From positions 20,537 through 84,536 of the forward strand of contig JAKACW010000010.1 of NCBI GenBank assembly GCA_021821045.1: 64,000 nucleotides of DNA, read 5' to 3'. The stretch's first letter is position 1. Each line of letters opens with the position of its first letter. Below are positions 45,664 to 55,552 of the stretch, one piece after another. The position numbers and the translations under genes were made by a program. This DNA comes from Pseudomonadota bacterium. Lineage in GTDB: Bacteria > Pseudomonadota > Gammaproteobacteria > JAADHS01. The notes beneath the pieces are model-generated. The model was not told where the DNA came from. It saw nothing but the letters and a program-made list of their open reading frames with translations, and did no database searches.

Positions 45664-47130
45664 ATGACAAAGCGACGAATGGAATCATCATGCGAGCCGC
45701 GGGGCTCCGAATCGCGAGGGATAGTGCAGACCGAGACCTCGGGAAAATACCTACCACGCATTTCGGCCGCCTTGATTACTCTCCTGCCGCCGATAGCACT
45801 GGGCGATCTAACCCAGGTCAACGGCATGAACGAAGCGGAGCGCAACACGGCAACGATGATTCAGGCCTTGTGCCCGCAGATGGTGCTGTTAAACAACCAA
45901 ACGCCGCTCGTGGGTGGGCAGGCGCAGTTGTTGGTCGAGTGTCGGGCGTTGGTTCAAACGTCCAATGCGCAGCAAGGTTCAGGCCTAACAAATAACGACC
46001 TCGGTTATGACGAGCCTGAACTTCGCGAAGCGCTGTCCCAAATCGCGCACCAGGAAGTGGCAATCGAAAGCAGTACCGCCACCGAAACCATTGACGGCCA
46101 GTTCGACACGATTTCCACCCGCATGAGCGCCTTGCGCCGCGGCGCCATCGGCGGCGGCCCAGGTGGCCTGTCCCTGAACATGGATGGGCAACACATGCTC
46201 GCCAACGTGATGACCGGCGGTGCCGCGGGCGACGGCGCCAGCGGCTGGAGTTTATACCTCAACGGCAACTACAACTTCGGCGACAAAGAGACGACTTCGC
46301 GCGAGTCCGGCTTCGACTACGACAACTACGGCGTGACGTTTGGCGCAGACCGTCGCCTGAGTGCGGCGACCATATTCGGGGCGGCCGTCGGTTATGCCAC
46401 GACCGAATCCGAAGTCGTCGACAACGGCGGCACCTTCGAAGACGAGAACCAGTCACTTTCCGCCTACGCTACCCACACGTATGCCAACGGCATTTACATC
46501 GATGCCATCGTTACCTACGGCATGGTGGACTACGACACGTTGCGCAAAGTGCGCCTGCCCGACCCGAGCAATCCCGTTGCGGGGGTGCTGACTGATGACG
46601 ACATCAAGGGCAGCACCGAGGGCGAGCAAACGGCCTTCAGCTTGGGCATCGGCAAGGACTTCCACAGCGCGTCCAACAACCTTGACTACGGTGTGTATGG
46701 CCGCGCGCAAGCGTACCGCAGCCGAATCGACGGCTATTCGGAAACCAGCTCCACGGGTTCGGGACTGGAGTTGGAAGTAAAAGAACAGGTCATCAATTCA
46801 GCGGAAATGACGTTAGGCGCCCAGATTTCGCGCTCGCTGAGCCGCTCCTACGGCGTCCTCGTGCCGCAGGCTCGCGTGGAATATTTCCACGAGTTCGAGA
46901 ACGACAGCCGCGGCATTACGGCGCGCTATATTCACGATCCATTCAACAACGGTGCCTATTTGTTCTCAGTGCCCACCGACAACCCCGACCGCGACTTCTT
47001 CACCGTCGGCCTTGGCGTTTCAGCGGTGCTACAAAGCGGCACCCAAATGTTCGCCTTCTACGAAACCACCGCCGGCTTGGACGACATGACAAATCATTCC
47101 GTGATATTTGGCGTTCGCGGGGAATTCTAA
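45664..47130 (+). CDS. Autotransporter-barrel protein without passenger repeats
   Basis: 488 residues from ATG 45664, preceded by AAGGGG. A long N-region precedes the signal hydrophobic core (AALITLLPPIALG). Residues 50-160 contain the Cys-Cys pre-barrel region (ALCPQMV, then LLVECRAL, then MSALRRGAIGG) shared with the next two genes. The C-terminal 300 residues form an autotransporter-type beta barrel that ends in Phe (VIFGVRGEF). Unlike its neighbours it has no Calx-beta passenger. It may be a porin-like or degenerate member of the group. Confidence 0.85.
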   Translation: MTKRRMESSCEPRGSESRGIVQTETSGKYLPRISAALITLLPPIALGDLTQVNGMNEAERNTATMIQALCPQMVLLNNQTPLVGGQAQLLVECRALVQTSNAQQGSGLTNNDLGYDEPELREALSQIAHQEVAIESSTATETIDGQFDTISTRMSALRRGAIGGGPGGLSLNMDGQHMLANVMTGGAAGDGASGWSLYLNGNYNFGDKETTSRESGFDYDNYGVTFGADRRLSAATIFGAAVGYATTESEVVDNGGTFEDENQSLSAYATHTYANGIYIDAIVTYGMVDYDTLRKVRLPDPSNPVAGVLTDDDIKGSTEGEQTAFSLGIGKDFHSASNNLDYGVYGRAQAYRSRIDGYSETSSTGSGLELEVKEQVINSAEMTLGAQISRSLSRSYGVLVPQARVEYFHEFENDSRGITARYIHDPFNNGAYLFSVPTDNPDRDFFTVGLGVSAVLQSGTQMFAFYETTAGLDDMTNHSVIFGVRGEF

Positions 47131-47139
47131 AACAACAAG

Positions 47140-47204
47140 AATCGCGGAAGGATCCGCTCCCACAACATGAATTAAATCACCGTGGGAGCGGATTCTTCCG
47201 CGAT
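47140..47204. repeat. REP-like inverted repeat, tail-to-head
   Basis: Paired halves after the first autotransporter gene, able to form a long stem with a short AT-rich loop. Confidence 0.88.
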
Positions 47205-47352
47205 AGTCTTCTAACACAAACGATATCGGTCGCGCTGAAACGGCGATTCCGCCACGCGACGGGTATTTTTTCACAGACTTTCCCGAGCATGTCGGTAATA
47301 ATCGCGCCAATGATCACCACAACAACAATAAACAACTACGGATGCGCGAAAC

Positions 47353-49770
47353 ATGGCACGAGCAGCATCGGATTGGAAAATCAAGGCATGCCGTAGGGGA
47401 CTGCTGATTGTCCTCATTGGCGGTCTTGCGTCTTTCGCCGCATACGCCCAGCCCAGCATCAGCGTCACCGCAACGGACGCCACTGCCGCTGAACTGGGAT
47501 CTACCGGCGAATTCACATTCACCTTGTCGCAAGCCGTGCCCAACGCAGCATTGTCGGTTGCGATTGCTGCAGCCGGTTCCGCCACGCCGGGCAACGACTA
47601 TACCGCTCTGCCGCAATCGATCGAGTTTCCCGCCGGCGCGCTAACCCAAACCCTTCGCGTCAGCCCCGTCATCGACGACATTCAAGAAGGCGATGAAAAC
47701 GTCGTGGTAAACATCGTTGCGGGGAGCGGTTACACCGTCGGGCCAAGCGCCAGTGCGATCGTCACCATCGCGGATTTGCAGCAGGCTGCGCCCCTCCCCA
47801 CCGCGAGCATACGACGCGACTCCACCGATCCCCGCGAAAGCGGCGACGACCCAGGCTTCTTTATTGTTGAACTGAGCGAGCCGGCCGGCGGTGGCGGCAT
47901 CACCATTTCCCTCGAAACTCAAGGCAACGCCACAGCGGGCGCAGACTATACGGCGCTGCCTCAGTCGGTACGCTTGAATGCCGGAGAGAGATCCGCACGG
48001 ATCGCGCTGCAGGTGCTCGACGACACGGCACCGGAAGGCGCCGAATCAGTAACCACCCGCTTGCTGCCGGGCGACGGCTACCAACTCGCTTCCAGCCGCG
48101 AAGCCACCCTGTTTATTCTCGACGACGACTCTGCTACCGGCACCCCGGGCGGCGCACCCCAAGCCGGCGGCGCGCCGGGAGTCGTTTCGTCCATCCAAAA
48201 CACCGACACCCGCACCGCCGCCACCAATGGCACGGAGCGTCTGACCGTCACGGTCATCGACGGTGTTGGCAGCCCCGTCAGCGCGGTCGCCATTCAATGG
48301 CAACTCGACGCAACCGGCACGACGGCGGGCGGCGCGCTGTCCGCGGCGGATGCGTTCACCAATAGCGACGGCCAAGCATCAGTCACGCTCAGCACCGGCG
48401 CACTGCCGGCGACCTACACGGTCGGCATTACCGCCACGGGCGGCAGCGGCAGCGGAACAACGACAGTGACCGCCAGCGTCACCGTACTGGCCGGTCTCGC
48501 CAATGCCGCCGCGCTGAACACACCCGAAGGGGCCATTGCCGTCACCCTCGACACAATTTGCGCCCGGCTCAATCAGTCCGGCGCGACGAGTGATGCCGAA
48601 CAGGCCCTGCTGGCGCGCTGCAATGAATTGCTTGCCGCCGCCGAGAACGGTGAAACCAGCGCCGTGAATGATGCCCTGCGCCGTATCGCGCCGGAAGAAG
48701 TCGCAGCCCAGCGCCGGGTGTCGCGCCAAGCCGCCGAGCGAGCCTTGGGCGATGTCTATTCACGTTTGCACCAATTGCGTCACGGCGCCCGCGGCGTGCA
48801 ACTCGACAATCTCAGCTTCCGCACCAGCGAAGGCACATTGAGCGGCGCCATGCTCGCCCCTTTACTGCGCGGCGGCGGCGCCGGCGGCGACGAACCGTTG
48901 TGGCAAACCGAGCGCTGGGGCTTGTTCCTGACCGGGAATTTCGGCCAGGCCGAACGGGATCGCACCGCCAACGAGAGCGGCTACGACGCCGACACCCAAG
49001 GCCTCACCGTCGGCGCGGACTACCGCCACAGCGACAAACTGATTTACGGCGCCGCGCTGACTTACGGCAGCACGGACACCCAAATGCAGGACAACGGCGG
49101 CACGCTGGATGCAGAGGGCTATGGCCTGACGTTCTATGGTACGTACTATCACAACGAACGACTGTATTTCGACAGTCTGCTGGGCATCGGCGACCATGAC
49201 TTCGACACCGTCCGCCGCATCGACTATACGCTGAACAGCGGCTCCTTCAGCGAACAAGCGCAAGGTTCGACCCAAGGCGCGCAACAGTCCTTCGCGTTAG
49301 GCGTCGGCTACGAACAACCGCTGCCGGGCGCCTGGACCGTCGACTGGACCGGCCGCGCAGCCTTCGTCAGCCACGACATCGACGGCTACACCGAAAGCGG
49401 TTCGCAGGCGTTCAACTTGCGTATCGGCTCCCAATCCTATGAATCGCTCACGCTGAGTCTCGGCGCTCAAATCCAAAAGGCCTTCAGCACGTCCTGGGGC
49501 GTCGTGCTGCCGATGGTTCGCGCGGCATGGGAGCACGACAGCAAGGGCGCCCATAAGATCGGCGGCTCCTTCGTGGCAGACAGCCAGAGCACGCCGTTCA
49601 GTTTCGATTCCGACGAGTGGGATAAAGACTACCTGCGCGCAGCGGTGGGATTATCGGCGATTCTGCGCAACGGCACCACGGTGTTTATCAGCTACGACAG
49701 CGTGCTACAGCGCGAGCACTACAGCGAGAGCGAGTTGGCCTTCGGCGCCCGCTGGCAGCGCAATTTTTAG
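47353..49770 (+). CDS. Calx-beta autotransporter (two repeats)
   Basis: 805 residues. Signal peptide ends SFAAYA. Two Calx-beta domains (about 35-150 and 155-260), a Big_1-type Ig-like domain (270-370: IQWQLDATGTTAGGAL), the Cys-Cys pre-barrel region (400-480: CARLNQS, LLARCNELL, RRIAPEEV, HQLRHGARG) and a beta barrel to the C-terminus, ending in Phe (WQRNF). Calx-beta domains usually bind calcium and mediate adhesion. The next gene begins 12 bp downstream and appears to be a larger paralogue from the same family. Confidence 0.9.
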   Translation: MARAASDWKIKACRRGLLIVLIGGLASFAAYAQPSISVTATDATAAELGSTGEFTFTLSQAVPNAALSVAIAAAGSATPGNDYTALPQSIEFPAGALTQTLRVSPVIDDIQEGDENVVVNIVAGSGYTVGPSASAIVTIADLQQAAPLPTASIRRDSTDPRESGDDPGFFIVELSEPAGGGGITISLETQGNATAGADYTALPQSVRLNAGERSARIALQVLDDTAPEGAESVTTRLLPGDGYQLASSREATLFILDDDSATGTPGGAPQAGGAPGVVSSIQNTDTRTAATNGTERLTVTVIDGVGSPVSAVAIQWQLDATGTTAGGALSAADAFTNSDGQASVTLSTGALPATYTVGITATGGSGSGTTTVTASVTVLAGLANAAALNTPEGAIAVTLDTICARLNQSGATSDAEQALLARCNELLAAAENGETSAVNDALRRIAPEEVAAQRRVSRQAAERALGDVYSRLHQLRHGARGVQLDNLSFRTSEGTLSGAMLAPLLRGGGAGGDEPLWQTERWGLFLTGNFGQAERDRTANESGYDADTQGLTVGADYRHSDKLIYGAALTYGSTDTQMQDNGGTLDAEGYGLTFYGTYYHNERLYFDSLLGIGDHDFDTVRRIDYTLNSGSFSEQAQGSTQGAQQSFALGVGYEQPLPGAWTVDWTGRAAFVSHDIDGYTESGSQAFNLRIGSQSYESLTLSLGAQIQKAFSTSWGVVLPMVRAAWEHDSKGAHKIGGSFVADSQSTPFSFDSDEWDKDYLRAAVGLSAILRNGTTVFISYDSVLQREHYSESELAFGARWQRNF

Positions 49771-49782
49771 AGGGACACCGCC

Positions 49783-52700
49783 ATGGATTGGTTAAAGGCA
49801 GTTCGATCATGGTGCAGGAGCGGATGCATCCGCGAAACGTGGGAGCGGATCATTCCGCGATTCTTCGCCCGAATCGTCCCCGCCGCCGGAACAAATCGCG
49901 GTAGGAAACCGCTCCCACAACAGGCGACCACTCAGTGTGGGAGCGGATCATTCCGCGATTCTTCGCTCGAATCATCGCCACAGCCGAGTCATCGCGGTGG
50001 TCGCTACGGGCATCCTGCCCTTTCGCGACATTCGCACATCCGTGTGCATCGGAAACCGCTCCCACAACGGCTCAGCCACCTGCTGTGGGAGCGGATCATT
50101 CCGCGATTCTTACTTGCAGCAGTGTTGATCTTCGCCAACTCGGCGCACGCCCAAATCATCATCCTCCCGCCCGTGGTTAGCATCGGCAACGGCAGCGATC
50201 TGATCGCTTTCGAGTCCGGCGATTCCGCGTCGGTCGAGATCGTGTTGAGCAGGACGCTCACCAACGACACTTTCGTCGTCTACACCATCACCAACGCCAG
50301 CACCGCCACCCTGGGCGAAGACTACGCCGGCCCCCCGCAAACCAGCGGCATCGTACGCATCCAGGAAGGTTCATCGTCTGCCCGCATCGATATTAGACCC
50401 ATCGACGACGACATCTACGAAGGCACCGAAACCATCGTGTTTGCGTTGCAGCAGGGCGAAGGTTATCTCGTCGGCAGCAACAACACGGCCACGGTCCAGA
50501 TTTTCGACAACGAACCTGTGCCGCCGCCGGTGGTCGATATCGTCGCCAGCGACGCCAATGCGGGCGAACCCGGTAACAACGGCGAATTCGCGATCACCAC
50601 CGACAAGGTGTGGGGCGACATCGTCGTGTCCTATCGCGTGCGCGGCACCGCCACCCCCGGTACCGACTATCAGACGCTCTCCGGCGAAGTGATCGTACCC
50701 GAGGGCGAACGACGGACCGTCATCCCCGTCAACATCATAAACGACGCCATATTCGAAGGAACCGGCTTAGAGACGGTGATCGTCGAACTGGTCGCTGGTT
50801 CGGACTACACGCTGGGCCAAACGCTGGTCGCCACCGTCAACATCAGCGACGACGATCCGCGGCCGTTACCCGTGGTCAGCATCGCCGCGAGCGACAGCGC
50901 GGCAGGCGAACCGAACAACAATGGCGCATTCACCGTCAGCGTGGCCGGCGATACCGGCGCTGACGTGACGGTCTCCTATCGGGTGACCACCGCCAGCACC
51001 GCCACCGCCGGCAGCGATTACACAGCGCTCTCCGGAACGGTGACGATTCCCGTCGATAGCGCAGGCCAGACCTCGGCGACGTTTCCAGTGATCGTGCGTG
51101 ACGACGATCTTGACGAGCCCAATGAAACCGTCCAAGTCGAGATCTTTGCCCCTGCGGGAAGCGCCGAATACGCCGTCAGCGAGCAACGCACGGCCACCGT
51201 CACAATTGCCGACGACGATGAACCCGTGCCGCCCGTCGCCAACCTGCGGGCGTCGGATGCCAGCGCCGGCGAACCGAGCAACAACGGCCAGTTCACCATC
51301 ACATTGGACAAACCCGCACCAGCCGCGCTAACGCTGCAATACGCCGTGCTTGGCTCCAGCACCGCCACCGCCGGCAGCGACTACGACGCCCTGTCGGGCA
51401 GTGTCGCCATTGCACAGGGGCAGTCCAGCGTCACGATCCCTGTCACGGTACGAGACGATTCCACGTTCGAAGGCAGCGGAACCGAATCGGTCACCATCGA
51501 ACTTCGCTCCGGCACCGGCTACACCCTCGGCCAGACCGTGCGCGCCACGGTCAACATCAGCGACAACGATCCGCCGCCTCCGCCGGTCGCCACGCTGCAA
51601 ACCACCGACGCCAACGCCGCCGAGCCGACCAACAATGGCACGTTTACCGTTAACCTGGATCAGCCGGCGACCCAAGCAGTCACCATCCGCTACACCGTTG
51701 TAAGCGCCAGCACGGCCACCGCGGACGCCGACTACCGCGCCTTGTCGGGCAGTGTCACCATCGCCGCCGACGCAAGCAGCGCCACCATTCCCGTTACGGT
51801 GATCGACGACAATCAATATGAGCCCAACAGTCCCGAATCGGTCATTATCGAGTTGCAGACCGCCACGGGTTACGTGTTGGGTCAATCGGTTCGCGGCACG
51901 GTCAACATCGCCGACAACGATCCGCCACCCCCACCTGTCGCCACGCTGCGCGCCTCCGACGCCAATGCCGGCGAGCCCAACAACAACGGCCAATTCACGG
52001 TTACGCTGGATACGGCCGCGTTGACCGACGTCACTGTTCAATACACGGTTTTGAGTGCCAGCACCGCCACGGCCGGAACCGATTATCAAACCCTCGCCGG
52101 CAACGTCACCATTGCGGAAGGCCAAATCAGCGCGACCATTAGCGTCAGCGTAATCGACGACAACGTATTCGAAGGCGGCGCGGCGGAGACGGTGCGCATT
52201 CAACTGCAGGCGGATGATGGTTACGTGCTTGGCCAAACGGTCAATGCGACGGTCACCATTGCAGACAACGAAAGTCCGCCGCTGCCGACCGCCAGCCTCT
52301 CGGTGGTCGATGGCACGGCGGCGGAGCCCAACGACACGGCGCGCTTGAGATTGACCCTGGGCGCCGCGGCGAACGAAGACGTAACTGTTGCTTACGATGT
52401 GGGCGGCAGCGCCGTGGCCGGCACTGATTACGCCGCATTGAGCGGCCAACTGATCGTCCCCGCCGGCGAAACCAGCGCCGATATCGTTATTACGCCCATC
52501 GATAACCAAACCTATGACGGCGCCACACCACGCACCATCGATATTACGGTTCAGCCCGGCGACAGCTACAACCTGGGCGACGTCGTGCAAGTACGGGTCA
52601 CCCTCAACGACAATGAGCCGGCGCCGCTGCCCGTCGCGTCGCTCGCAGCGGAACCCGGGCAGACCGCGGAAGATGGTACCGGCGTTACCGTCACGTTCAC

Positions 52701-55293
52701 CCTCAACCAAACAGCGACATCGCCCGTCGCCATCCAATATCAAGTGGACACCGGCAGCACCGCAACCCAAGGCGATGACTTCACCCTCAGCACCCAGCAA
52801 GTCGTGATTCCGGCCGGGCAAACCCAAGCCACGCTACAAATTCAGCCGGTGGATGATCAGAGCGTCGAGAGTACGGAAACGATCATTCTCGCGCTGAGCG
52901 CAGGCGACGGCTACGCTGTGGGCTCGAACGGCTCAGTCACGGTTTCGTTGTTGGACAACGATGTGCCCGTGGTGTCCATCATCGCCTCCGATCCGCAGGC
53001 GACGGAGGGCGAAGACCAGGGCGAATTCCTGGTCAGTCTCGATCGCCCCGCCGGACCATCCGGGCTCACGGTTCGCTATGAGATCAGCGGCTCGGCGTCG
53101 CCCGGCGCCTCCGGCGACTACCAGCCGTTGGCGCAACAGGTCACCATTCCCGCCGGTGAAACATCGGCCCGCTTGCCGGTCACCGCGTTCAATGACGTTG
53201 AGACGGAGGACAGCGAATCGGTCGTGGTCAGACTGCTTGCGGGCGACGGCTACCAACCGGCGGCCCAGCAGAACGAAGCCACGGTAACCATCGCCGACAC
53301 GGCGCTAGCCGTGCCGTTAGTCACCGTGATCGCGGCCGACAGCAACGCCGCCGAGAGCGGCTCCAGCGGCGCGTTCGTGCTGCGCTTGTCGGAACCGGCA
53401 CCCGATGGCGGTCTGCAAGTTGCCTTCACTTTGTCCGGTTCCGCCACTGCCGGCAACGGCGGCGACTATGTCGGCGTCGCCAGTCCGGCGACCATCGCGG
53501 CGGGCGCGATCGACACGGTGGTGATCATCGAACCCGTCGACGATCAAACCGGCGAGGTCACTGAAACAGTCACGCTCACGCTGCAGTCCGGCACCGGCTA
53601 CGCCGTGGGCGCCGCCGCCAACGCGACGCTCTTTATCTTGGACAACGACGAACTGGCGGCTCCGGAGGGCGGCGCGGGCGCGCCGCTCACCACGCCACGC
53701 GCCTTGACGATACAACGCATCACCGGCGATGCAGCCCAAACCGCGCGGGTTAACGAAGCGATTGCGTTGGCGGTGCGCGTTACCGACGAAAACGGTGCGG
53801 TGTCGGTCGGCGAAACGTTGACCTGGCAACTCGACGCTACCGGCACCGCCGCCGGCGGCGCGATCTCGGGCGCCAGCGCGGTGACGGATGCCGGGGGCGA
53901 CGGTACCGCCACGCTCACCACCGGCCCATTCCCCTCCGTTTACGCCGTCACCGTCACAGCCGGCAGCGCGGGCAGCACGGTATCGACGACATTCCTGGTG
54001 AATTCCGGCTTGGTGGACATCGTCGACCCGAAAACTCCAGAAGGCGCCGTCGGATTGGCTTTGGACAACTTGTGCCCGCGGCTCAACAACGCCAGCAGCT
54101 TGACCGGCGACGAAACCGCCCTGCTCGCCCGCTGCGGCGAGTTCTACACCGCCCTCGATCAAGGCGAGGATAGTCAAATCATCGCCGCGCTGCGCCAAGT
54201 CGCCCCCGAGGAAACCACGGCGCAAACCCGCATCATCAATCGTTTCGCCGTACAGCAGTTGAACAACATCACGGCGCGACTGACTACTTTGCGCCGCGGC
54301 ACCGCGCCCGTCTCGCTGTCGGGGTTCGATATTCGCGTCGGTGAGGAAACCTTGCCCGGCGGCGTATTCGACAGCGTCATCAATCAGCGCGGCGGCGCAG
54401 CCGGCGGCGATGAACCGGCGTTATGGAAAGACGAACGTATCAGCGCCTACGTCACCGGTAACGTCGACCTTGGAGACAAGGATCTCACCTCACAGGAGTC
54501 GGCCCTGAGCTACGAAACCATGGGCGTGACTCTCGGCATCGATCGCCGTCAGTCGGATCGACTTTTCATTGGCGCCGCGCTGGGCCTGGCGCAAAGCGAC
54601 GTCGACCTGGACAGCGACGCCAGCACCCTCGACGCCGACGGCACCACCCTCTCCGTCTATGCCAGCTACGCGTTCAGCGATCGCGTTTACATCGACGGCA
54701 TTCTCTCCTTTGGTCAAAACGACTTCGATTTGCAGCGCGCCATTCGCTACACCTTGAGCGGCACAACGGTAACCGAAACAGCCAAGAGCAATACCGAAGG
54801 CGATACCTTGGCGTTAAGCATCGGCGGCGGCTATGCCCTCGACACCAAGAGCGCGTGGGAAGCGGAACTATTCGGCCGGCTCGACACCGTTCGAACGCAG
54901 GTCGAGGGCTATTCCGAAAACAACGCCGGCGCGTTCAATATGACCATGGGCGAACAAAGCGTCGACGGGTGGGCGGCAACCTTCGGCGCCATGGTCTCCC
55001 GCGCCTTCTCTCAATCCTGGGGCGTGCTGATTCCGCAAGCCAGCGCCAGCTGGACCCGCGACGAAACCGACGCCCATGAAATCGTCGGCCGCTTCAGCGT
55101 CGATACGACGGACAATGAGTATCGCTTTTTGTCGGACCCGCCCGATAGCGGATACTTCAACGCCGGCATTGGCGTCAGCGCCGTGATGCGCAACGGCCTG
55201 TCGGCGTACGTCAACTACGAGTCGGTGTTGCAGCGCGACAACTACGACGAAGAAAGCTGGCGGTTCGGAGTGCGGTATGGATTAGCGCTTTAG
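49783..55293 (+). CDS. Giant Calx-beta autotransporter with REP-encoded N-terminus
   Basis: 1836 residues from ATG 49783, which has AGAGGGA upstream. Residues about 10-108 are translated REP repeats (for example RETWERIIPRF), then a hydrophobic segment and signal cleavage site (FLLAAVLIFANSAHAQ, about 109-124). Ten Calx-beta domains follow to about residue 1290, one Big_1-like domain (WQLDATGTAAGGAI), the Cys-Cys pre-barrel region (CPRLNN, LLARCGEF, RQVAPEET, TLRRGTAP) and a beta barrel to the end. Real translation may start closer to the signal core at a non-ATG codon. Likely a surface adhesin. Confidence 0.88.
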   Translation: MDWLKAVRSWCRSGCIRETWERIIPRFFARIVPAAGTNRGRKPLPQQATTQCGSGSFRDSSLESSPQPSHRGGRYGHPALSRHSHIRVHRKPLPQRLSHLLWERIIPRFLLAAVLIFANSAHAQIIILPPVVSIGNGSDLIAFESGDSASVEIVLSRTLTNDTFVVYTITNASTATLGEDYAGPPQTSGIVRIQEGSSSARIDIRPIDDDIYEGTETIVFALQQGEGYLVGSNNTATVQIFDNEPVPPPVVDIVASDANAGEPGNNGEFAITTDKVWGDIVVSYRVRGTATPGTDYQTLSGEVIVPEGERRTVIPVNIINDAIFEGTGLETVIVELVAGSDYTLGQTLVATVNISDDDPRPLPVVSIAASDSAAGEPNNNGAFTVSVAGDTGADVTVSYRVTTASTATAGSDYTALSGTVTIPVDSAGQTSATFPVIVRDDDLDEPNETVQVEIFAPAGSAEYAVSEQRTATVTIADDDEPVPPVANLRASDASAGEPSNNGQFTITLDKPAPAALTLQYAVLGSSTATAGSDYDALSGSVAIAQGQSSVTIPVTVRDDSTFEGSGTESVTIELRSGTGYTLGQTVRATVNISDNDPPPPPVATLQTTDANAAEPTNNGTFTVNLDQPATQAVTIRYTVVSASTATADADYRALSGSVTIAADASSATIPVTVIDDNQYEPNSPESVIIELQTATGYVLGQSVRGTVNIADNDPPPPPVATLRASDANAGEPNNNGQFTVTLDTAALTDVTVQYTVLSASTATAGTDYQTLAGNVTIAEGQISATISVSVIDDNVFEGGAAETVRIQLQADDGYVLGQTVNATVTIADNESPPLPTASLSVVDGTAAEPNDTARLRLTLGAAANEDVTVAYDVGGSAVAGTDYAALSGQLIVPAGETSADIVITPIDNQTYDGATPRTIDITVQPGDSYNLGDVVQVRVTLNDNEPAPLPVASLAAEPGQTAEDGTGVTVTFTLNQTATSPVAIQYQVDTGSTATQGDDFTLSTQQVVIPAGQTQATLQIQPVDDQSVESTETIILALSAGDGYAVGSNGSVTVSLLDNDVPVVSIIASDPQATEGEDQGEFLVSLDRPAGPSGLTVRYEISGSASPGASGDYQPLAQQVTIPAGETSARLPVTAFNDVETEDSESVVVRLLAGDGYQPAAQQNEATVTIADTALAVPLVTVIAADSNAAESGSSGAFVLRLSEPAPDGGLQVAFTLSGSATAGNGGDYVGVASPATIAAGAIDTVVIIEPVDDQTGEVTETVTLTLQSGTGYAVGAAANATLFILDNDELAAPEGGAGAPLTTPRALTIQRITGDAAQTARVNEAIALAVRVTDENGAVSVGETLTWQLDATGTAAGGAISGASAVTDAGGDGTATLTTGPFPSVYAVTVTAGSAGSTVSTTFLVNSGLVDIVDPKTPEGAVGLALDNLCPRLNNASSLTGDETALLARCGEFYTALDQGEDSQIIAALRQVAPEETTAQTRIINRFAVQQLNNITARLTTLRRGTAPVSLSGFDIRVGEETLPGGVFDSVINQRGGAAGGDEPALWKDERISAYVTGNVDLGDKDLTSQESALSYETMGVTLGIDRRQSDRLFIGAALGLAQSDVDLDSDASTLDADGTTLSVYASYAFSDRVYIDGILSFGQNDFDLQRAIRYTLSGTTVTETAKSNTEGDTLALSIGGGYALDTKSAWEAELFGRLDTVRTQVEGYSENNAGAFNMTMGEQSVDGWAATFGAMVSRAFSQSWGVLIPQASASWTRDETDAHEIVGRFSVDTTDNEYRFLSDPPDSGYFNAGIGVSAVMRNGLSAYVNYESVLQRDNYDEESWRFGVRYGLAL
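49813..50108. repeat. REP-like cluster inside the autotransporter reading frame
   Basis: A diverged head half (49813-49834), a full unit (49839-49919), an enlarged unit with a 51-base insert (49936-50066) and a head half (50084-50108). All are read through in one frame. Confidence 0.88.
50000..50050. repeat. Insert within a REP unit (composite element)
   Basis: Begins GTCGCTACGGGCATCCTGCC and contains TTCGCGAC and a CACATCCGTGTG palindrome. A longer close copy sits at 56574-56643, also inside a REP unit. Confidence 0.7.
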
Positions 55294-55303
55294 CGCAAAT
55301 GTT

Positions 55304-55552
55304 TGTGGCAGTGGATTATTCCGCGACATGATTCGACGGCGTCTCGCGGTAGGAAACCGCTCCCACAGCATGATCGCCAATCTTCGTGGGAGCGGATTAT
55401 TCCGCGATCCTTCGCCGGGTCAATCGCCGAATGATCCGCGCCCACAGCATGACTGTCGATCGTCGTGGGAGCGGTTTCCTACCGCGATCGAATCGACGCA
55501 GAATCGCGGAATGATCCGCTCCCACAATTTCGCGGTTAAAACCGCTCCTACG
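55304..55552. repeat. REP-like cluster of three units
   Basis: Three units (55304-55367, 55385-55446 and 55464-55526) and a final half (55527-55552) between the convergent autotransporter and cyclase genes. The last half overlaps the end of the cyclase gene. Confidence 0.9.

Noticed and set aside
49813..50108. CRISPR-like array in the autotransporter 5' region
   Set aside because: The units are inverted REP pairs of unequal length, spacers are not regular, and no cas gene is present.
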